A stretch of 21,369 nt of DNA from OLB16 sp964481775 (GTDB lineage Bacteria > Hinthialibacterota > Hinthialibacteria > OLB16), in NCBI GenBank assembly GCA_964481775.1, contig CAYZUX010000090.1, positions 1 to 21,369 on the forward strand, in the 5' to 3' direction. Of the stretch, positions 7,622 through 15,030 are shown one piece after another. Below the pieces are notes generated by a model. That model was not told where the DNA came from and did not search any database. It worked only from the letters and a program-made list of their open reading frames with translations. The translations under genes were made by a program, and so were the position numbers. The number at the start of each line of letters is the position of its first letter. Positions within the stretch are counted from its first letter, which is position 1.

Positions 7622-8584
7622 ATGTCCATGACCCCACGTGAACGCTTCATCGCCGCACTCAACCGTCAGCCCATCACCGGACGAGTTCCCCATATGGAGT
7701 TGGTTTTCTTCCTGACCATGGAGGCTTTCGGAAGAGTATTCCCGGGCCACCGGAACTACAGTCAATGGGATCAAATGGAGGAGAAGGAACGTCAACTCCA
7801 TCGTAATGACATGGCCGACATCTTCATCATGACCGCGGAACGGTATGAGCACTCCGCCATTTTTGTCCACCCGAACCCGGGAACCGAAGAGGAGGCAATC
7901 CGCCTGGTACACCTGATCCGTGAGAAATCCGGCGACAAGTTCTTCCTGATGCTGCATGGGGATGCCACCTATGCCATCCCCGATGGCAATGCCATGTATG
8001 ATTTTTCCTATCGTATGGCGGATGATCCGGAGGGACTGAAATCTCAGGCAGATCGTGAGGTCAAAGCAGCACTCGAGAAAGCCGAACGGCTCAAGAAGGC
8101 GGGAGGGCTGGATGGCTTTGCGCTGTGCTCGGATTATTGCCTGAACACAGGTCCTTTTCTTTCACCCAATCAATTCAGTCAGTTTGTCACCCCCTACCTT
8201 GCGGAGCTGATCGCCGGTTACCGGGACATGGGCTTTTATGTCATCAAACATACAGATGGCAACATCATGCCGATCCTGGACCAGCTCATCCAGGCCAAAC
8301 CCCATGCTCTTCATTCACTCGATCCCCAGGCAGGCGTAGATATCGCCGAAGTCAAGCGTCTCTATGGCAACGAAGTGTGTCTGATCGGAAATGTGAATTG
8401 TGGAATGCTCGACACCGGTACGGTGGAGGAGGTTAAGCAATCCGCGCGTTATGCGCTCCAGAGCGGAATGCCCGGATATGGTTATGTTTTCTCCACCAGC
8501 AACTGCGTTTACACAGGCATGAGATTGGCGCAATACGAAACGATGTTGAGCGTATGGCGCGAGGAGGGGAATTACCCGGAATAG
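7622..8584 (+). CDS. URO-D superfamily protein (methyltransferase-like)
   Basis: A 320-residue TIM-barrel protein of the uroporphyrinogen-decarboxylase superfamily, closer to the corrinoid/CoM methyltransferase-like branch (MtaA, CmuA type) than to HemE. It opens with the family start TPRERFIAALNRQP and has DGFALCSDYCLNTGPFLSP (164-182), IKHTDGN (208-214), HSLDPQAGVDIAEVKRLYG and LIGNVNCGML (254-263). The HemE signature FMRQAGR is absent, so it should not decarboxylate uroporphyrinogen. His210 and Cys260 lie where zinc ligands of the methyltransferases are found, but this mapping is by eye. The ATG at 7622 has GAGG nine bases upstream. The 130 bases before it hold no clear promoter or terminator. 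It converges on the TauE gene with a 27-base gap. The substrate is unknown. Confidence 0.88.
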   Translation: MSMTPRERFIAALNRQPITGRVPHMELVFFLTMEAFGRVFPGHRNYSQWDQMEEKERQLHRNDMADIFIMTAERYEHSAIFVHPNPGTEEEAIRLVHLIREKSGDKFFLMLHGDATYAIPDGNAMYDFSYRMADDPEGLKSQADREVKAALEKAERLKKAGGLDGFALCSDYCLNTGPFLSPNQFSQFVTPYLAELIAGYRDMGFYVIKHTDGNIMPILDQLIQAKPHALHSLDPQAGVDIAEVKRLYGNEVCLIGNVNCGMLDTGTVEEVKQSARYALQSGMPGYGYVFSTSNCVYTGMRLAQYETMLSVWREEGNYPE

Positions 8585-8611
8585 GAGGATTGAACGGAGG
8601 GATACAGGCTA

Positions 8612-9415
8612 TCAGAAAAACAACATCCTTATTCCAACAAAAGATAGAAGCACCCCGAAAGGAAATCTCAACCGGTTCGGCTCAAGCTGTTCCGCCAGCC
8701 AGGCACCAAGCTGCGCGGCAACCATGGCTGCAGTAGCGATAACCACCCATGCCACCATATTTACATAACCCAATGAATATGCCGGACGTCCCTCCGCACC
8801 CCATCCACTCAACATCCAGCCAATCGTACCCGAAACCGCCGTAAAGACAATCAATCCACTCGAATTGGCCACCGCCTGGTTCATCGGCATATCCAAAACC
8901 AGGTGAAGGAGTGGAACGGTCAGGATCCCTCCCCCGACCCCCAGAATCGATGAACCCAGCCCACTTACCCCTCCCACCATGATGAAACTGGATGGCATGA
9001 TCTCGTGATCCTTCTTGGAATGGTGTACAGGGACAGGACGCAGGAATTGGATTGCCACAAAAAGCGCGGTGATACCGAACACACGCTGGAGGATCAACCC
9101 GCCAACAATGTCTCCAATCTTCGAACCCACCAGGGCTGAAGGAATGGCCATGATCGACATCAGGAAAACAGCACGTGTGTCAATGGCTCCATGCAGGCTG
9201 TGACCCAAGGCAGCTGAAAACGCGGCAATCAGGATGATCGCCAGACTGGTAGCCACCGCCACCTTCATGGCAATGTCCGCTGACACCCCCATCACCTGAA
9301 AACCAAAGTGGAGGCAGGGAACAAACAGGATCCCTCCCCCCACTCCAAGCATTCCGCCTATCAATCCGCCTATCAATCCGACGGCAACAAAGAGAACCAG
9401 TATCCCTGTCGTCAT
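8612..9415 (-). CDS. TauE/SafE family sulfite/anion exporter
   Basis: An inner-membrane permease of the TauE/SafE (DUF81) family; characterised members export sulfite or organosulfur anions, but many are uncharacterised. The internal duplication typical of the family is visible: GVGGGI occurs at about 24-29 and again at 159-164, each followed by VP and a hydrophobic helix. Seven or eight membrane segments can be seen in 267 aa, a normal length. The ATG overlaps the stop of the DUF4432 gene as ATGA, so it is translationally coupled to it, with AAGG just in front. A short in-frame 12-base duplication near the start doubles LIGG. The family call is firm; the transported anion is not shown. Confidence 0.9.
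   Translation of the reverse strand: MTTGILVLFVAVGLIGGLIGGMLGVGGGILFVPCLHFGFQVMGVSADIAMKVAVATSLAIILIAAFSAALGHSLHGAIDTRAVFLMSIMAIPSALVGSKIGDIVGGLILQRVFGITALFVAIQFLRPVPVHHSKKDHEIMPSSFIMVGGVSGLGSSILGVGGGILTVPLLHLVLDMPMNQAVANSSGLIVFTAVSGTIGWMLSGWGAEGRPAYSLGYVNMVAWVVIATAAMVAAQLGAWLAEQLEPNRLRFPFGVLLSFVGIRMLFF
9354..9377. repeat. 12-bp tandem repeat, two copies
   Basis: The unit CCGCCTATCAAT occurs twice in direct succession and a third copy begins (CCG, 9378-9380). On the coding (minus) strand it encodes a doubled LIGG in the first helix of the TauE-like protein. It keeps the frame and is probably a slippage product. Confidence 0.6.
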
Positions 9416-10449
9416 CCACCTTGCTCAACCAGGAATTCGATTTCATACTTACGTGTCTCGCCTGGTTCGAGCATGATCAAACGTCCTGCTTTCCGCTCTT
9501 GGGCACGTCCCAATGGATATCCCGTGCCGGGCTCAAGACCGCAGACATAATCCTGCTGTCCAATCATCTTCCACTGGGTGAAATAGGGAAGTTGGTCGAG
9601 GCGGTAACGCATTCGGATTGCCAATCCACCCAGAAGCTTCGGATTCCTCAGACGCACTGTGGCTTTCCCCTCGGAGTCATGTTCGAGATGATGGAAGTAG
9701 CACTTTTCGGCATACCCCGGTATTGGCGCAGTAAACCGGCAGGCGTCTTCCGCGCCCCTGGCTGCCTCGGCATCACGTGGTTCAACCTTTGTGGCATTCG
9801 CTTCGAGGACCGAGAACTCCGAAACAAGGGGGTAACCATAGTTGCAATGATAAAGGATCTGGTGGGGTGTGGTCCTGAATCCTTCGTTGGTCACCACATC
9901 ACGGAGTATCAGACCCGGAACTCCCAGACGGGCCTCGATCTCTCTTCGCAAGACAAGATTCTCTCCAAAGATGACAGATTCCTGCATGGTTCCTGTCAGC
10001 CGCATCACATAGTCTTCACCTTCCCAACCCTCGGTTAGGCCAATAGAATATGCAGGAAGTGAGGTATATCTTCCGTGCAATCCCAACTCTGTTTCCCCAT
10101 CCTTGCATGGAGCACCCATATAAGTCAGGCCACAGGTAGTCACCATTCCACCAGGAAACACCCGTAACCAGCCAAGCCCCTTGTCATCAAAACGCGAAGG
10201 GTGTGCATCCCCAGACCCGGAATGCCAAGCCAGACTCGCTCCACAGAACCAGGCCCGGCTGATATCCATACCCCGATCCAGAAGAACATCAAATTCGAAG
10301 CCTGCCCCGGTACGGACCTCCACCACACCGGCCCCTTTGCCTGGCCCTTCCGCCAAATCAACCCGGCGTAATCCACACAGTTGGGCCATGGATCCAATAG
10401 ATTGAACCAGCTCCTCTCGTTTGAAAGACTGACCGAAAAGATTCGGCAT
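9412..10449 (-). CDS. DUF4432 aldose-1-epimerase-like protein
   Basis: A 345-residue beta-sandwich protein of the DUF4432 family, related to galactose mutarotase (aldose 1-epimerase), so it probably acts on a free or phosphorylated sugar in the cytosol. Family landmarks are FDVLLDRGMDISRAWF (53-68), PGGMVTTCGLTYMGAP (99-114) and ELGLHGRYTSLPA (121-133), whose His126 is a likely active-site residue. ILYHCNYGYPL (about 208-218) is the expected central segment. The start is well supported: GGAGG precedes the ATG at 10449 with a suitable gap. It lies 40 bases behind parB and overlaps the TauE gene by ATGA. The sugar is unknown; an organosulfonate sugar is one possibility raised by the transporter next door. 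Confidence 0.9.
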   Translation of the reverse strand: MPNLFGQSFKREELVQSIGSMAQLCGLRRVDLAEGPGKGAGVVEVRTGAGFEFDVLLDRGMDISRAWFCGASLAWHSGSGDAHPSRFDDKGLGWLRVFPGGMVTTCGLTYMGAPCKDGETELGLHGRYTSLPAYSIGLTEGWEGEDYVMRLTGTMQESVIFGENLVLRREIEARLGVPGLILRDVVTNEGFRTTPHQILYHCNYGYPLVSEFSVLEANATKVEPRDAEAARGAEDACRFTAPIPGYAEKCYFHHLEHDSEGKATVRLRNPKLLGGLAIRMRYRLDQLPYFTQWKMIGQQDYVCGLEPGTGYPLGRAQERKAGRLIMLEPGETRKYEIEFLVEQGG

Positions 10450-10489
10450 GATTCTCCTCCCTCATGAAAAAAGTATTGGTTTTCCCTTA

Positions 10490-11437
10490 TCAAAGCTCGA
10501 TGTCGAGAGACTCGAGCAAACGGTCCAGATCTTCCGAATTGAAAAAGTGAACCTCGATGACCCCAGAGTCATCTTTGTTTTTACGGAGAGTGATTTTAGT
10601 ACGAAGCCGTTCCTGGATGGCCTCCTGGACTGCAACCCAATGGGTATCCAATACATTCTGGGTGTTGCGTGACTTTGACTTGGGACGGGTTGACGAAGTT
10701 GACGAAGGTTGGGTCTCAGGTGGTGCCAGGAAATGTTCTAGGTCACGAACAGAAGCCTTGTTTTCCAATACATAGGTCCACGCTTCCCGGCACTTCTCCC
10801 CGTCAAGGCCAGCCAGGATTTTTGCATGACCCTGACTCAGAGAACCATTCTGGGCTGACTCCTGGACATACTCCGGGAGAACGAGCAGAAGCAACAGGTT
10901 CGCCACTGCCGCACGGCTTTTTCCTACACGCTCCGCCACTTCCTGCTGGGTGAGCCCTGCCCCTCCTTCTCCCACACCTTCCAGAAGCCGACGGTAGGCT
11001 CGAGCTTCTTCAATTGGATTCAGGTTTTCTCGTTGAACATTTTCAACGATGGCGATCTCCAGCATCTCGGCTTCAGTAGCTTCATGGACAATGGCCGGAA
11101 CACGCTGAAGCCCGGCCAGTTGCGAAGCACGGAGACGGCGTTCACCTGCGATGAGTTGGTAAGTGTTTTCGACTGGATCCAGCGGGCGGACCAGAACCGG
11201 TTCGAGGAGGCCATGCTGACGAATCGACTGGGCTAGTTCCTCCAAGGCTTCTGGATCCAACTCGACACGTGGCTGATAAGGATTCGGGCGGATCGATTCC
11301 ACATCAAGATCACGTACCGGTGAGTCGCTAGCCTCGATGGTAGCAACCGGTCCTAAAGAGGATTCAGAGACCAGTTGTGACACGGGTTTTTCTCCCAAAA
11401 GAGTGGCCAAGCCACGGCCAAGTCCCCTACGTACCAT
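10490..11437 (-). CDS. parB: chromosome-partitioning CTPase ParB
   Basis: ParB binds parS sites, loads as a CTP-dependent sliding clamp and recruits ParA and SMC for origin segregation. The N-terminal RRGLGRGLATLLGE (3-16) is the typical ParA-contacting stretch. The CTP-binding/arginine motif is LIAGERRLRAS (95-105), and ENVQRENLNPIEEA (132-145) follows. The helix-turn-helix is around 163-182 (TQQEVAERVGKSRAAVANLL), and a C-terminal dimerisation domain is preceded by a Ser/Thr/Lys-rich linker near 243-256. The length of 315 aa is normal. It overlaps parA by 11 bases and has AAAGGAG ten bases before the ATG. A matching parS site lies just upstream of parA. Confidence 0.96.
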   Translation of the reverse strand: MVRRGLGRGLATLLGEKPVSQLVSESSLGPVATIEASDSPVRDLDVESIRPNPYQPRVELDPEALEELAQSIRQHGLLEPVLVRPLDPVENTYQLIAGERRLRASQLAGLQRVPAIVHEATEAEMLEIAIVENVQRENLNPIEEARAYRRLLEGVGEGGAGLTQQEVAERVGKSRAAVANLLLLLVLPEYVQESAQNGSLSQGHAKILAGLDGEKCREAWTYVLENKASVRDLEHFLAPPETQPSSTSSTRPKSKSRNTQNVLDTHWVAVQEAIQERLRTKITLRKNKDDSGVIEVHFFNSEDLDRLLESLDIEL

Positions 11438-12230
11438 GATGGAGGATCTCCTTTGTCAATTCCATATATGCCTTGGCACCACGGGACCAGATGTCATAGA
11501 GAATAATGGGGAGTCCATGACTGGGAGCCTCACTCAGACGGACATTTCTGGGTATGGTGGTTTGAAACACTTTTTCCCCGTAGTGTTTTCTTAACTCATT
11601 CTCAACTTCCACTGATAGATTGGTCCTTGAATCGACCATGGTCAGCAGAAGACCCATCAATTCCAGCTCTGGATTGGTATTGGCGCGAGCAAATTCGAAA
11701 GATTCAATAATGTCTGTAAGCCCTTCCAAAGCAAAGTATTCCGCCTGGACGGGAACGAGCAGATGCGTGGCTGCTGAAAGGGCATTAAAAGTCAGCAGAT
11801 TCAACGAAGGAGGACAATCCAGAAACACATAGGCATAGTCCCTTGCATGTTGAAGCAGATTACCCATCATACGGGCCACACAGTGGCTGGAATCGGGCAC
11901 TTCAGAAAGAAGACGGTCCGCCCCAACCAGGTCCCGGCATCCTGTCAGGATATCCAGATGAGGAATAGTCGGATGAGGCAGTGGATTTGCCGGAAGAGAG
12001 GAATCCAACAAAAGGTCGAGCAAACTGGGAGATTCCTGACTTTCACAAGCAATACCGCTGGTGGCATTACATTGGGGATCGAGGTCGACAATGAGGGTAC
12101 GATTATCGGAGGCCGCCAGACATGCTGCCAGGTTGATGACGGTAGTTGTCTTACCGACACCCCCTTTTTGGTTGGCCACGGCGATCACTTGGGGCCGTTG
12201 GCCATTCTCCCCCTGTCCATTATCAGACAC
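11427..12230 (-). CDS. parA: chromosome-partitioning ATPase ParA (Soj)
   Basis: ParA is a Walker-type ATPase that binds DNA non-specifically as an ATP dimer and moves ParB-parS complexes apart. The deviant Walker A motif KGGVGKTT is at 22-29 with both signature lysines, DLDPQ (49-53) is the A' motif, and VFLDCPPSLN (135-144) holds the Walker B aspartate. At 267 aa without an N-terminal helix-turn-helix it is the chromosomal Soj type, not a plasmid ParA. The start is GTG at 12230, with GGAGG nine bases upstream deciding it. It is the first gene of parAB and lies 126 bases from parS. The usual neighbours mnmG and rsmG are not upstream here. Confidence 0.96.
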   Translation of the reverse strand: MSDNGQGENGQRPQVIAVANQKGGVGKTTTVINLAACLAASDNRTLIVDLDPQCNATSGIACESQESPSLLDLLLDSSLPANPLPHPTIPHLDILTGCRDLVGADRLLSEVPDSSHCVARMMGNLLQHARDYAYVFLDCPPSLNLLTFNALSAATHLLVPVQAEYFALEGLTDIIESFEFARANTNPELELMGLLLTMVDSRTNLSVEVENELRKHYGEKVFQTTIPRNVRLSEAPSHGLPIILYDIWSRGAKAYMELTKEILHHGT

Positions 12231-12255
12231 CCTGTCCTACCTCCAGCCGAGAGGA

Positions 12256-12284
12256 AGATTAGAGGGTCAGGCTTGTTAAATCAA
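12256..12284 (-). promoter_or_regulatory. candidate parAB promoter
   Basis: On the minus strand TTGATT (12279-12284) and TAATCT (12256-12261) are separated by exactly 17 bases and lie 26 bases before the parA GTG. The -35 matches four of six consensus positions and the -10 only about three. A promoter is expected somewhere in this gap if parAB is transcribed apart from the flagellar genes. Confidence 0.28.
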
Positions 12285-12356
12285 GGGGCTGGGAGAGTGA
12301 ATCTGGGTGTGAAAAAGGACGGAATATGTTATTTCGTATGAACCAGAAGGTGTGAT

Positions 12357-12372
12357 TGTTCCACGTGGAACA
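12357..12372. promoter_or_regulatory. parS: parS centromere-like site
   Basis: TGTTCCACGTGGAACA is a perfect 16-bp palindrome. It differs from the widely conserved bacterial parS (TGTTTCACGTGAAACA type) only at symmetrical, tolerated positions. It lies 126 bases upstream of the parA start and immediately abuts the stop codon (12373-12375) of the FliJ-MotE gene. It is the only full parS match in the window; other CACGTG hexamers lack the flanking TGTT/AACA. It is the expected ParB loading site and suggests proximity to the replication origin. Confidence 0.93.
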
Positions 12373-13641
12373 TCAGGGGGCTTTGGCGCTGGTGTTGCCC
12401 TTGTTACTTTCATCGAAGAAACGGTCTTCCTCCAAGCCAGTCTTGATGTTGTCCAGACGATCAAAGATGACAGCGGTTTGCTCGGGAGAGGCCTTTGTCA
12501 TGGCATCCAGTATTTCTCCTCTGTCTTTACTTCCCATTGAATTCAGAACGATGACAACCAAGTCCAGTCCTTCCAGGTCAGGTCCGACAGGCACTGGTGC
12601 AGGGATCATCGTTTCCGGTTTTGGGAAAGCCACTGCAAAAAGCAATTCGGCAGCACGCTTGGGGGTCATTGCTTTGACTGCCTGATTCAATTCAGCCAGT
12701 CTTTGTTTCCTCTCCGCACTCATTTCCGCCTTTCGTCGTGCTTCCAGTTCTTTTAACTGATCCAGTTCATCTCCAATTCTTTTTTGGAGGTTGTTGAGAC
12801 GGTTAATCTCTCTTTTCAAGTCTTCCTGTGCTGCAAGAAGGGTTGCCTCCTGTGAATCGAGAGACTCTTCTTTTTGTTTAAGTGCTTCCTCTCTTTGAAG
12901 GATTCTCTGAACCGTATTGCGATATCCTTCCTCTTCGCCGGCTCGCGAAACAAGGGGCTCCTCGCGAGGCTCTTCCAGCATTCTTGCTTCCCTTTTCTCC
13001 CTTGCTATCCTTTGTTGATTTTCATAAGCCAAAATCTCTTGTTTGACCTTCTTTTCAGCAATTCGATCGAAAGGTGCACGTATCAAGCTGATCCCCACAT
13101 CCCCTTTCGTCAACCAACCCTGCCACACCCAATAACATCCCACACTTAGACCCAGACAGAGGAGCAACAGCAAACTTGTGAGAATGATTTTTCCCTCTCG
13201 TCCCTTTCGAGTTTTCTGGAGAAGACCGATTTCATCCAGCATGATTTGTTCCTCCCGGTTCCCTTCTTCCTGCCATTGATGGTGTTTACGGTCTTCCAGA
13301 CGTTCCAATGTCTTCCGTTCTCTCGATCTCTCAACTAGAAGTTGACGTTTCCTCACCAGGTCTTCCCGTTTGGCAAGCAGTTCTTTTTCGGCGATAAATG
13401 TTTCCTGGCTGAGTCTGATCATGTAACGGTACCAGGCGTGCTGCTCACCAGCCTTCCATTTCACCCCTGGTTCTGGAGTCAACTCTTCTCGTACATTCCC
13501 TACTGCTCGAACCAGCCCATCCCGATGCTCCATGGCTTCACGGACAACCGATTCCTGGTGCATAGTCTCCATGCGTTGAACTTCTTCCATGTGTTCACGC
13601 AGCTTCAGAAGCTTTTCCAGACGGAACTGGTATTTCCTCAT
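12373..13641 (-). CDS. FliJ-MotE fusion protein
   Basis: A 422-residue protein that joins two flagellar functions. Residues 1 to about 148 resemble FliJ, the coiled-coil stalk of the export ATPase: it begins MRKYQFRLEKLLKLRE and is charged and helical, at the usual FliJ length. A single transmembrane helix lies at 151-172 (KIILTSLLLLLCLGLSVGCY). A long coiled coil runs from about 195 to 320, and the last part (about 322-402, with MTPKRAAELLFAVAF, VVIVLNSMGSKDRGEILDAM and FDRLDNIKTGL) resembles the MgtE-N-like domain of MotE/YlxF. In other genomes fliJ and motE-like genes are separate. It overlaps fliI by ATGA and is the last flagellar gene before parS. The architecture is read by eye; the fusion is continuous with no frameshift. 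Confidence 0.82.
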   Translation of the reverse strand: MRKYQFRLEKLLKLREHMEEVQRMETMHQESVVREAMEHRDGLVRAVGNVREELTPEPGVKWKAGEQHAWYRYMIRLSQETFIAEKELLAKREDLVRKRQLLVERSRERKTLERLEDRKHHQWQEEGNREEQIMLDEIGLLQKTRKGREGKIILTSLLLLLCLGLSVGCYWVWQGWLTKGDVGISLIRAPFDRIAEKKVKQEILAYENQQRIAREKREARMLEEPREEPLVSRAGEEEGYRNTVQRILQREEALKQKEESLDSQEATLLAAQEDLKREINRLNNLQKRIGDELDQLKELEARRKAEMSAERKQRLAELNQAVKAMTPKRAAELLFAVAFPKPETMIPAPVPVGPDLEGLDLVVIVLNSMGSKDRGEILDAMTKASPEQTAVIFDRLDNIKTGLEEDRFFDESNKGNTSAKAP

Positions 13642-14990
13642 TTCTTTTGCTCACCCGGAGGTCCGGCTAAGGCGATCAGCTGGGCCTTGGTCGCTTCATA
13701 GTCGGCATTCCGGTCCGGTTCCTGTTTCAAAAAGGCATCCGTTTCAGGTTTCTTTTCTATGGCCACATCCACCTCGGTATTGCTCCCCTTACGGTAAGCT
13801 CCGAGGTTGATCATGTCTTCCATCTCTTCGTAAGTGGCCATCCGATTTCGAACCACTGCAGCGGCAGCCTTGTGTCTCGGATCCACAATGTCATTCATGA
13901 CCCTCGATATGCTTCTGAGGGGATCAATGGCTGGATAGTGATTCCGGTCTGCAAGCCTTCTTGTCAACACAATGTGCCCATCCAGGATACCACGCACGGC
14001 ATCACTGATCGGTTCATTCAGATCATCTCCTTCGACCAACACGGTGATGAGTCCTGTGATACTGCCTCGATGAGAACTGGTGCCGCAACGCTCCAGAAAT
14101 CTTGGCAGCATCATAAAAACGGACGGTGTATAGCCACGCGATGTGGGAGGTTCACCCACTGCAAGGCCGATTTCTCTTTGTGCCAGAGCAAGGCGTGTTA
14201 CCGAATCCATCATGAATGCTACCTTCTTGCCTTCATCTCGAAAGAATTCGGCTATCGACATGGCGACATGGGCAGCCCGGATACGGACCAGAGCGGGACG
14301 GTCACTTGTGGCGACAACCACAACACTTCGTTCCATTCCTGCTTCTCCAAGGTCTCGTTCAATAAAATCTCTGACCTCGCGTGACCTTTCACCGACTAAC
14401 GCCACAACAATGACTTCCGCACCGGAAAATTTGGCAATCATTCCCAAAAGGGTACTTTTACCCACACCGCTCCCCGCAAATATACCGATCCGTTGCCCCT
14501 CTCCCAATGTGATCAGCGAATCGATCGCCCTGACTCCTGTTGGCAGTACCTCCTCAACACGGCGCCTTTGCATTGCATCGGTTGGTTCCCGGTGTAAGGG
14601 AACCCGTTTCACATGGGATATGGTTCCTTTTCCATCCATTGGTTCACCGAGCCCATCCAGAACCCGACCCAAGAGAGCCTCGCCGACCGGGACCAATGCC
14701 TCCGCACCCAAAGAGACGACCTCATCGCCGGGGGCCACACCGGTTAACACACCCAGTGGCATCAAAAGTGTTTTCCCTCGACGGAAACCGACAATTTCAA
14801 CCCGGCAGGTTGAGGAAGACCTGTTGGAGTGGATCTCACAAACATCCCCAATACTTCCCGCCGGCCCTTGGGACTCGATGACGAGACCTATCACCTCCTC
14901 CACCCGTCCGATCTGACGGATTGCTTCAGTTTCATCCACTAACCTGGACCGGATACCCCAATCTATATCTGGAACAATGATTCTGGCCAA
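13638..14990 (-). CDS. fliI: flagellar export ATPase FliI
   Basis: FliI is the F1-beta-like ATPase that energises substrate unloading for the flagellar type III export gate, on the cytosolic face. Walker A is GSGVGKST at 173-180, the catalytic Glu is in VGERSREV (Glu201), and Walker B is VAFMMDSVTR (257-266) with Asp262. PPTSRGYTPSVFMMLPRFLERC and SDAVRGILDGHIVLTRRLA are FliI-specific stretches. At 450 aa the length is normal. The only suitable start near the expected N-terminus is TTG at 14990, since a stop lies five codons upstream, and no good Shine-Dalgarno precedes it. The fliH stop is 40 bases upstream. Confidence 0.96.
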   Translation of the reverse strand: MARIIVPDIDWGIRSRLVDETEAIRQIGRVEEVIGLVIESQGPAGSIGDVCEIHSNRSSSTCRVEIVGFRRGKTLLMPLGVLTGVAPGDEVVSLGAEALVPVGEALLGRVLDGLGEPMDGKGTISHVKRVPLHREPTDAMQRRRVEEVLPTGVRAIDSLITLGEGQRIGIFAGSGVGKSTLLGMIAKFSGAEVIVVALVGERSREVRDFIERDLGEAGMERSVVVVATSDRPALVRIRAAHVAMSIAEFFRDEGKKVAFMMDSVTRLALAQREIGLAVGEPPTSRGYTPSVFMMLPRFLERCGTSSHRGSITGLITVLVEGDDLNEPISDAVRGILDGHIVLTRRLADRNHYPAIDPLRSISRVMNDIVDPRHKAAAAVVRNRMATYEEMEDMINLGAYRKGSNTEVDVAIEKKPETDAFLKQEPDRNADYEATKAQLIALAGPPGEQKK

Positions 14991-15030
14991 GGTTTTTAAC
15001 TTTCAGTGGATCCAGGCAAAATCCTGAGAA

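Noticed and set aside
7634..7639. Other CACGTG hexamers (near 7634, 9171, 9775, 16991, 17907, 20664) as extra parS sites
   Set aside because: Only the six-base core matches; the flanking TGTT and AACA arms are absent and all lie in ordinary coding sequence.
14143..14916. 257-aa ORF antisense to fliI, rich in Ser, Thr, Pro and Arg
   Set aside because: Low-complexity composition typical of a shadow of a strongly coding opposite strand; FliI is certain.
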